From Nepenthes gracilis (Eukaryota > Streptophyta > Magnoliopsida > Caryophyllales > Nepenthaceae), in the NCBI GenBank assembly GCA_033239525.1, contig BSYO01000014.1:5436536-5500535 (forward strand): a stretch of 64,000 nt of DNA. Direction: 5' to 3'. The position numbers and the translations under genes were made by a program. Below the pieces are notes generated by a model. The model searched no databases. It saw only the letters and a program-made list of their open reading frames with translations, and was not told the DNA's origin. How positions within the stretch are numbered: position 1 is the first letter of the stretch; every line of letters begins with the position of its first letter. Positions 56,184 to 64,000 of the stretch are shown one piece after another.

Positions 56184-56667
56184 TTATAAATACATATATA
56201 TATACATATCTATATGAAAGAATCTCAATTTTTTTTATAAGTTCCTAGGGAAATGGTACCAACCAAAACCGACAACCAACTATCAAACATCAGCCACAAA
56301 ACTAAAAGAGGCACCAGAAAAACCGGTTTATCCATTCGCCATCCGAGAGACAAGCACCAAGAGATAAATAAATATATATATATATATTTATTTATTTATA
56401 AATACATATATATATATCTATATGCAAGAATCTCAATTTTTTTTCTTTTTTTCAATTATATACATATATATATATATATTATAAGTTCCAGCACATCAAG
56501 AAGGATCAATCCACCCCTCTGGAGGTGTCTAAATGAATTTTCAACGTGTTTCGAACAACATTGAAGATATGGGAATATAAAAGGGTGGTATCCTGGATAG
56601 AAGAGTTTTGAAATGTACGATTGTTGTGCTCCTTCCAGATGAAATAGACAATGGCCGCAAGGGTCAG
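55140..56667 (-). other. LINE 3' untranslated region with repeats
   Basis: Contains the hairpin tail, GCTGC-rich sequence (55440-55900), and a 216-bp tandem duplication (about 56028-56243 and 56244-56450), each copy with CCTAGGGAAAYGGTACCAAC, ATCAGCCACAAAACTAAAAG and a (TA)n run. A third partial TA-rich unit follows at 56450-56485. No gene. Confidence 0.75.
56028..56480. repeat. 216-bp tandem duplication with TA microsatellites
   Basis: Two copies of a unit ending in a (TA)n run, about 216 bases apart, in the 3' region of the LINE. Microsatellites also occur in the 3' region of the LINE at 49768. Confidence 0.85.
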
Positions 56668-59600
56668 TCATTTAGCTTGGGCTTGCAAGTTTTTGCCTTT
56701 CCATTTTTGCACAGCCCAAAGGATATTTTGGGACCAATCGGGGTAAGGCCATTGGATGCCCGTTTGCCGCCGGATTAGATGCCATAGGGAAGCCGCAAAG
56801 GGGCAGGTGAAAAAAAGGAGATTATGGTTTTCATCCCTCGATTTGCAAAAAGTGCATATTATTGGTATATTGGTGTAGCGACAGATACAATCAAGAGTGC
56901 TAAGTCTACATCTAATAGCTAGCCATAAAGCGAATGCATGGGCGGGTATGTGGGGGGGACCCAAACTAGGGAAGCCCGTGGCATTTTCGTCTTTGGAGGG
57001 TGAAAGAGGTAATAGGCAAAGCAGCTAAAAAAAAACCCTCAATAGAGGTCGTCCAACAAACAGAATCCTTATTCTGAGACTTCGGGTGGTAAAGGGGCTT
57101 GTTATCCATCAATCGAGAAATTTCCATATCAAACGGGTTTGGCCATGCCCATCTGTCCCCTCGAATAATTTCTTTAACTTTCGCATCCCAAGGCAGTCCT
57201 CAAACCATGTGTGTCCTATCTATGCTCTTATCCCACAAAGGGCGCAAAGGGTGCCAATTATCAAGCCATAGGAAGGTATCAGTTCAATCTCCAATTAAGT
57301 ATTGCGTATGAGAGTGCATGTAGGGATGTAACTTCATAATTTTTTGCCAACACCACGACGCTGACTCTGGGACTTTTAAGGTCCAAATACATTGGTCCTT
57401 AATCCTATGCACATGAGCCTATCGAGCCCACACAGAGCCAAAGTCCTTTGTAATAATGCGCCAAAGTAACTTGTAGATCAGAGCTTTGTTCTGGGCCTGC
57501 AAGTTTTTTAGCCCCAAGCCACCTTTGCTCTTTGGGTAGCAAATGTCGTCCCATGCTACCTTTGCGGGTGCCTTCCCATCATAAACGCCATGCCATAGAA
57601 ATCACTGGATGTAGCTCTCGATGAGTTTAAAAATAGACTTTGGCAAAATAAAAATGGACGCCCAGTACAAGTGGATGGACGATAGGATTGATGAAATGAG
57701 CTGAAGACGCCAGCCAAACGAAAGCCACCGATTTTTCCAGGACGAAATACGTCGAATGACTTTATCAATGAGAGGCTTACGGTTGGATACAAATAGTCTC
57801 GTGGTGATCAAAGGAACTCCCAAGTATTTTATAGGAAGATGGCCTTCCTTGAAGCCCAAAATGCCACAGATATCGTTTTGGAGGTCAAGGTCTTGTGAAC
57901 AGATAAAAATTTTACTTTTATCTTTATTAGCAGACAGACCAGATACAAACTTAAACTCCTCAAGACATTCCTATAAAATTTTGGTGGAGTACTCCTCATC
58001 TCAGGAGAAAAGTAATAAATCATCCGCAAAGGCAAGCATAATCATGCTTGTATCCTCACAACGCCAGTGAAACTTGAATCTGGCATTCTATCTGGCCTTC
58101 ACCTCAATAATTCCATTCAGCACTTCCATGACGAGCACAAACAGGTACGGGGAGATAGGGTCTCCTTGTCTAAGACCCTTACCACCTTTGAAGAAACCTA
58201 CCGATTCCCCATTAATATTTATTAAAAAGATGGGGGTTGTAATGCATTGGCTAATCCACCCAATGAATTGAGGAGGGAAACCCATCAGGAACAAGATATG
58301 GATGATAAAGTCCCAATAGACGGAATCGTAGGCTTTCATGATGTCAATTTTCATAGCACAACGGGAAGAACCACGTCCCAAATGGTAGTTGTGCAGAAGC
58401 TCCTGGGCCAGGAGGATGTTATCACTAATCTGGTGCCCTGCAACAAAAGCTGTTTGACAAATGTCAACCAAGTGAGGAAGGGTCATCCTAATCTTATTAG
58501 CAATGGTCTTTGATATAGCTTTGTAAATGACATTGCAGCAGGAGATAGGCCTGTAGTGAGTCACCAGTTGCGGGTTCAGAATCTTTGGGATAAGACTGAT
58601 AATGGTAGTGTTGATCTGTTTGAGAAGCTTTTCGTGTTGAAAGAAATCACGAATAGCCCCCATCACATCAGTACCAACTATATCCCGAGCATCTTTGAAG
58701 AACTTTGAAGAGAACCCATCAGGCCCAGGGGCACGAAATTCCCTGAATGAGAATATGGCCTCCTTGATCTCCTCTTCACTGACCTGGGCCATGAGGGGGG
58801 CATTTAAGGAGTGCGGAATGGTTCTAAGGATGCACGGCCGAATCCTGTTAAGATCAGCCATTCCCTGTGTTTGCCCTGATCCTAATACCCTTTTGAAGTA
58901 ATCAACGATAAGCTTTTGAACATCCTCACTCCCTGAAGTAGGGGTGCCATTTTCATGAAGTAACGAGGTTATCCTATTCCTGTTGCCATTTCCATTTACG
59001 GTTCGGAAAAGAAATTTCGTTCATTGATCACCGTCCTTGAGCCACTTGACTTTAGCTTTTTGTTGAATGAGATCGATTTCCTTGGCTAAAGCTCGGGAAT
59101 AAGCCTCCTGACAAGCTTGTTCCTCATAACTTGAAGCCATGAGAGTAGGATATCAGGCCTGGATCTCCTCGAGAGCCTGGCGGGATTTAACCACTTCCTC
59201 ATGAATGTTCCCAATTTGAGCATTTAGGGGTTTTAAGGCATTTTCAGCTTTTTCAGTTTGAAAATAAGCTGAAATATCGGATTACCAGGAGTCTCATCAA
59301 CCCGTGCCTCCCTAACAATATTTAGGAAATTTGGGTGCTTGGTGAGGAAATTGTTAAAATGGAACATACCCCTTTTACTAGCAGAATCACCAGTCGGCCG
59401 AAAAATACAGGGGGAATAGTCTGGGAGCATAGCAGGCAGGAATATGGCTCTGCCTCTTTGGTACCTTCCCAGCTAATTTCCATTACCAACCACACGGTCT
59501 AACTTTCTAAATATGCAGATAGAGGGATCCCTTCCATCATTCCAAGTATAATACATCCCTTCATGACTAACATCTTCAAAGTCGCAATCTCTAAGGCACT

Positions 59601-60069
59601 TGTCCAGGGCCAATGCACTTCTGACATTCCAGATTCCCCCCAGCCCCTCCGATTGAGATCGGATTGCATTAAATTCACCCAGAGCAGCACATGGGAGGTC
59701 CATGGCAAGAGCACTAATTTTGCGGAGGCTGTCCCAGAGAACACATCTTTGAGTTTCAGAGTTGGCTCCGTAAACAAAAGACAGAATACACTTTTGATTA
59801 TCCTCTTTGACCAACACCTCAATATGAATTGCCTGGTCCTCAATGAAGAGGACACTAACATTCATATAGTCTGGATCCCAACCCACCTGGATTCTACCCT
59901 TGGAGTAGTCCGAATAGTTCATAGACCAAGACCAAAGAGTTCGGACATCAGCTTCAGTCTCCACCAGTCCCACAATGTGGCACTTGTAGGAACTAATGAG
60001 ATTCATCACTTCATGGGCTTCTACTTTACCATTTAGCCCTCTAACATTCCAGCAAGCAATATTAATCAT
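56668..60069 (-). pseudogene. LINE ORF2: endonuclease, RT and zf-RVT, broken
   Basis: The start ATGATTAATATTGC at 60069 gives MINIACWNVRGLNG. The endonuclease is at 60069-59400 with LVETE, GEFNAIRS (usual GDFN, so Asp to Glu) and MLPDYSPC (usual SDH, so the catalytic His became Tyr). RT follows at 58861-57602: RAPGPDGFSSKFF, AFVAGHQISDNILLAQELL, GLRQGDPISPYLF, then FADDLLL near 58030 and PIKYLGVPLI. zf-RVT is at 57555-56668 (SRDENHNLLFFTCPFAASLW, WPYPDWSQNI). About 1,130 codons in all, the usual size for plant L1-type ORF2. Roughly eight frameshifts or stops make it inactive. The enzyme would nick target DNA and copy LINE RNA. Confidence 0.85.
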
Positions 60070-60675
60070 GGGAAGAAGAAGTCTGGGGATATATACTTTT
60101 AGGCCCCATAGAACTATCGTGGGTGGGTTTCATATTTTTGGGTGCTCTATGACGTTTCCCACTTTTTGATTTAACCCGTCCAGGGTCAAACCCCCGCGAA
60201 GTGGAGGAATCCTTGCAAGGAAGCGGTTGGACTGGGGAGTGTGTGGGGTCCCAATCAACCTTGGTAAGGTCCAGGTCCTCTAAGCATTGCGAGCACACCA
60301 AAGTCTTTTCCTCAAGGGGAACAGACGAAGCTCCATTCTGCCCATTGATATTGTCACCCACGCTATCCTGAATGGAAGGTTTATTCTACAGAGCATCTCA
60401 ACCCGGAGGAGAAACGGGGTTTCCATTAACCCCATTAGAAGCATCACACACTAAAACAGGGCTGTCATTAAGATTGACCTTATCCCCCAAGGGCTTCATC
60501 ACCATGGTGGTATGGGCAACGGTCCCATTCTCTTGGAGGGGGGGATCGATCTTTCTTCTCAAAACCTGGAGCTAACACTTCCTTACTTCCATCTCACCTC
60601 ATCTCCTTTACAACAAAGGGGCCATCATTCACACCGTCCTAAATCTAACACTTCCTTACTTCCTTACTTTCTTAC
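60062..60675 (-). pseudogene. LINE ORF1 C-terminal part overlapping ORF2
   Basis: The open frame 60062-60361 contains LVCSQCLEDLDLT (a CxxC pair), PTHSPVQPLPCKD and a basic stretch RVKSKSGKRHRAPKN, ending SSSHD and TAA at 60064-60062. It matches the ORF1 end at 18887-19156. The ORF1 stop overlaps the ORF2 start by 8 bases (ATGATTAA). Upstream the frame continues in pieces to the truncation near 60675, without the DUF4283-type domain. Confidence 0.75.
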
Positions 60676-61600
60676 TTTCAGCTACTGACATACCAGGCAT
60701 TTCTCCACATAAGCCATGATATCTCTCTTCATGTTCCTCCACCAGAAGGTTTTCTTTAGATCCTGATATATTTTATTCGTCCCAGGGTGAATCGTATACC
60801 GGGACTGGTGAGCCACCTTCAAAATCTTCTCCTTCAATTCTCTATCATCTGGTACACATAAGAGGTCTCTAAACCTCAACACTCTATCAGTCCAGACGTT
60901 AAAATTAGCTCAAGATTCCTTGCTCAGATTACTTACAATATCCATAAAGAATAGATCATTCACTTGCTTCTCTTTGATTTCGCTGACTACCTCCGATTGG
61001 ATCTGAAGATACAACAGGAGCATTCTATCACCTTTAGCATAACGTTAGATATCACATTATTTCAGGTAATCCAACATTTTCATGTGCTTGATTTGTAAGT
61101 GCGCCACATATCCCGATCGGCGACTCAATTCTTCTGTAACTACGTTGTCCTTCCCTAGCTTATACTGTATCTCACAGTCATAATCCTTCAAGAAATCAAA
61201 CAATCTCCTTTGCCTCATGTTAAGTTCCTTTTGTTAAAATAGCTACTTCAAACTTTTATGATCAGAGTACACAAAGAACCTTTCACCATACAAATAATGT
61301 CTCCAAATCTTCAAAGCAAAAACAATAGCAACAAGCTCCAGATCTTGAGTAGGGTAGCTCTTCTCGTGCACTTTCAGTTGCCTAGATCTATAAGCTATAA
61401 CTTTACCGTGTTGCATCAATACACATCCTAGACCCACCTTAGAGGCGTCGGAGTACACCTCAAAGCCTCCTGAACCCTCTGGAATAATCAACACTGGAGC
61501 GGTAGTCAAGCGATCATTTAACTCCTAGAAGCTCATATCACACTCCTCAATCCACACAAACTTAGCCTCATTCTTCAGTAGTTGAGTTAGAGGCATAGCA
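60676..61600 (-). pseudogene. Gypsy RNase H and integrase zinc finger
   Basis: RNase H at 61509-61243 ([63 protein letters not shown]). A broken linker follows. The integrase HHCC finger is at 60882-60682 (VAHQSRYTIHPG, then CLVCQ). This supplies the RNase H segment that is missing in the plus-strand gypsy at 40862. The frame stops at the LINE border. Confidence 0.85.
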
Positions 61601-62345
61601 ATATGCGAGAACTTCTCTACAAAATTCCTGTAATATCACGCCATGCCTAGAAAGCTTCTAACCTCTGTCATGGAAGCCAGCCTGCTCTAGTTTGTAACAG
61701 CCTCTACTATCCTGGAATCCACAAAAATACCACCATCAAAAATCACATGCCCCAAAAATATCACCCTCTCAAGCCAGAATTCACATTTACTCAACTTAGC
61801 ATACAACTTTTCCTCGTGGAGCACTTGGAGTACCATCCTCAAATGAATCTTGTGCTCTTCATAATCCTTTGAACAAATCAGGATATCATCCATAAATACC
61901 ACCATAAATTTATCCAAGTACGGCCTAAACACCCTATTTGTTAGATCCATAAAAGCAGTTGGAGCATTCGTAAGGCCAAAAGGCATAACCAAGAACTCAT
62001 AATGGCCATAACGTTTTCAAAAAGTAGTCTTGGCCACATCTTTTGGTTTAATCCTTAATTGATGATAACCAGACCTCAAATCGATCTTCGAGAACACCCG
62101 AGATCCTTGTAACTGATCAAATAAATCATCAATACGTGGTAGAGGGTATTTATTTTTAATCGCGATTTTATTCAACTCACGATAATCAACACACAACTGC
62201 AAAGACCCATCTTTCTTCCTCACAAACAAAATCAGTTCACCCCAAGGAGATACACTCAGTCTGATAAAACCCTTGTCTAACAGCTCCTGTAATTGCAACT
62301 TTAACTCCTTCAATTCAGTCGGAGCCATACGATAAGGGCCTTAGA
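61600..62345 (-). pseudogene. Gypsy reverse transcriptase, active site kept
   Basis: In 62328-62017: [54 protein letters not shown] and [16 protein letters not shown]. In 61992-61687: [15 protein letters not shown] and [11 protein letters not shown], the YxDD box with both Asp kept, then [16 protein letters not shown]. Only a small break separates the two frames near 62000 (a stop). This is the best preserved RT in the window. It would copy the element RNA inside particles. Confidence 0.9.
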
Positions 62346-63322
62346 AACAGAACTTACACTAGGAACAATAGCAATTTCAAACTCAATTTTTCGGTGTGGA
62401 GGTAATCCAAGTAACTCCTCTGAAAATACATCCTCAAAATTATAGACAACCAGGATGTCATTAGCTGACACACTATGACTCCCAGTAGTGCAGGCATATG
62501 CTAAGTAAGCTTTACTTCTACTTTTCATCAAATGCTTAGCATGTAAAGAAGAGATTAATACAGGCACCCCCTGTTTCTTAATGCCCTGAAAGAAAAAGGG
62601 TTCCATTCCAGGAATATTAAAATAAACCCTCTTCAAAAAACAGTCAATATTGGCATGATATTTGGCCAGCTAGTCCATCCCTAAAATCACATCAAAATCA
62701 CCCATGTTCAAATACACCAAGTCCTCAACCAAACATTTCCCATTCACCTCAACTATACATCCCGGATATATAACATCCATGATCACAGAGGACCTAGTGG
62801 GAGTACATACAAACAATTCACAATCTAGAATACACGGGGTAGATACAATGCAGCATGCAAATCACGGAGAAACAAATGAATGGGTAAATCTAGAGTCAAA
62901 CAACATAGATGTAGAAACTCCACAAATAGAAAGAGTACCTTCCACGACATTCAGAGATGCCTCCGGGCCCTGAACAGTCACTGCGAAAGCCTTGCCGAGA
63001 TAGTAGGCTTCTTTTCTTCTAACCTCGGAGGTAGTGGATAGTCGTTGATCTAGTGGCCCTGCTGCCCACATCTGAAACATGCTCCTGATATCTTATGGCG
63101 TGCTTGCCCCGGGTGTCTCCCCCCACAGAAGGTACAATCTTTAGCCGACACTCTAGAACCTGTCACTGACTGAGCTGGTACAACGCTCTTTCCCTTGTCA
63201 GCTGTCCTAGTCCTCTTGGATGGTTCAGAAGATCCCACAGCAGGTCCAGTACTGACTTCCGCTCGGCTGGTGGTCCTTTTAGCATAAAATTTCTCTGTCT
63301 CCTCTTCTTTCTCATAGATCAC
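62310..63322 (-). pseudogene. Gypsy zinc knuckles, protease and linker to RT
   Basis: 63322-63050 encodes SRVSAKDCTFCGGRHPGQ and CFRCGQQGH, the knuckle region. 63080-62862 encodes the protease start with LFDSRFTHSFVSP, where the active-site DSG reads DSR, a probable inactivating change. 62636-62310 covers the stretch to RT (FNIPGMEPFFFQGI, YNFEDVFSEELLGLPPHRK). Frameshifts near 63055, 62840 and 62660. The plus-strand frame 62704-62973 is a shadow. Confidence 0.8.
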
Positions 63323-64000
63323 TGCCCTATCTAGAATCTTAGCATAAGTCTGGAGTTTCAGAATTGACAGAGACTTCCTAATGTCATCCTATAACCCTTG
63401 TTAGAACTTCTTCGCCTTTCTCTACTCATCCTTTACGTAGAAGGGCAAAAACGGGATAATTTAGTGAATCTTGCATTGTATTCCTTCACCATCATGTTTC
63501 CTTGTCTCAACTTCATAAATTCCTACTCTTTCTGATCTCGGAGGCTGGATGGGAAGTACTTCTCTATAAAAGCATCCTCAAATATCTCCCAAGTAATTAC
63601 ATCATTGGGCACTCCCATCACCCTCTTTTGCATGCTCCACTAGCTATCAGCTTTACCTTCCTGTTTATACACTACGAAGGTAACCTTTTCCCAATCGGTA
63701 CACTCAATCGTGAGCGAATATCTTCTTCATCCTCTTTAACAACACATCTGCTTCTGCCGGATCAGGCTTTCGTAGGAAGCCCGGTGCTTGTTTCGCTATG
63801 AATTTGTCATAAATAGTAGGACCAAGAAGTGTCAGAGCTGGCTCGGGTGCAGGAACTAGAGCCATGTGTCTCTGCTTGACAGATTCTACTACATTGGTCA
63901 TCCCTCTCCAATAGATTGATATAAGCAACCTCTCTATCATAGGGCATACTAGTGCCACCACGGTCATTTCTTCTACCCCTTCTACTTGCCATCGTATAAT
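63323..64000 (-). pseudogene. Gypsy gag, N-terminal part, cut by the window edge
   Basis: 63992 down to 63704 contains the gag start (REVAYINLLERDDQCS-like segment, PTIYDKFIAKQAPGFLRKPDPAEADVLLKRMKKIFA), matching the opening of the gag at 38136 (PKTTTYDRFNSEKALELFG). The middle of gag (63700-63323) continues in broken frames: VTFVVYKQEGKADS-like, then EDAFIEKYFPS-like. An ATG at 63992 (ATGGCAAGTAGAAGG) is a plausible start. The leader and 5' LTR lie beyond 64000. Confidence 0.75.

Larger units (their letters stand above)
55134..60675 (-). mobile_element. Long autonomous-type LINE inserted in integrase
   Basis: Its tail is at 55134-55270 (poly-T, GTAAGTAATG, hairpin CCAAGTGTTCTACCGACTTGG, GGGTAGCCCC). 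It contains ORF2 (endonuclease, RT, zf-RVT) and the C-terminal part of ORF1, truncated in ORF1 near 60675. An imperfect target duplication CTTTCAGTTGTTGACAT / CTTTCAGCTACTGACAT lies at about 55118-55134 and 60675-60691. At 5.5 kb it is the longest LINE in the window. Confidence 0.85.
51624..64000 (-). mobile_element. Ty3/gypsy chromovirus (Tekay-like), coding, 5' end outside window
   Basis: On the minus strand, from right to left: gag (from 63992), zinc knuckles, protease, RT, RNase H, integrase (split by a LINE at 55134-60675), chromodomain, polypurine tract and 3' LTR. The 5' LTR lies beyond the right edge. It has longer open frames than the plus-strand gypsy at 35230 and keeps the RT active site, so it seems younger. 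It is inserted in the plus-strand LINE at 49768. Confidence 0.9.

Overview
The window looks like plant nuclear DNA, most likely angiosperm heterochromatin. It is AT-rich and dominated by chromodomain-bearing Ty3/gypsy LTR retrotransposons. Their polyprotein ends in the chromodomain and PYPHL-type tail known from the Tekay/Del clade, and their primer-binding sites match plant initiator tRNA-Met. The rest is mainly plant L1-type LINEs with a DUF4283-type ORF1 and an ORF2 carrying endonuclease, reverse transcriptase and zf-RVT domains. I see no intact host gene, rRNA, tRNA or CRISPR array. Almost every coding stretch is a decayed transposon gene.

Layout. 1-12463 is a nearly complete minus-strand LTR element. 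It has 2.6-kb LTRs, a primer-binding site and a polypurine tract but no gag-pol, so it is a LARD-like non-autonomous element. A 3.4-kb LTR-like insert (4704-8096, perfect AATAA target duplication) sits inside it and is full of tandem repeats, including a dense W-box cluster. 12464-26616 is a pile of LINE copies on both strands. It includes two ORF1-only ('half-LINE') elements, short 5'-truncated copies with clear target-site duplications, an autonomous-type LINE (18011-19931), and a minus-strand RT/zf-RVT copy. 26617-28390 is the 5' end of another minus-strand gypsy element. From 28391 to the right edge the insertions nest inside one another: LTR (28391) > plus-strand gypsy with gag-pol (35230) > LTR (48262) > plus LINE (49768) > minus gypsy with gag-pol (51624) > minus LINE (55134-60675). 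A 4.5-kb solo LTR (29528-34021, ATCTA duplication) and other LINEs are side insertions.

How the parts relate. Twelve LINE 3' ends share the same tail: a GC-rich stem, then a hairpin with CCAAGT/ACTTGG arms, then CTTACC plus poly-A. This suggests that one reverse transcriptase could mobilise both the ORF1+ORF2 elements and the ORF1-only elements. In two autonomous-type copies ORF1 and ORF2 overlap by the same 8 nt (ATGATTAA). In two of the three ORF1-only copies, ORF1 ends in a distinct C-terminal region that I do not recognise. That region contains a tandemly repeated helical-looking motif, and no ORF2 follows it. This parallels mammalian HAL1 and is the best candidate here for an undescribed system.

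Limits. Boundaries were found by eye from TG..CA ends, target-site duplications, PBS/PPT sites and tails. Where both sides were not found, I say so.
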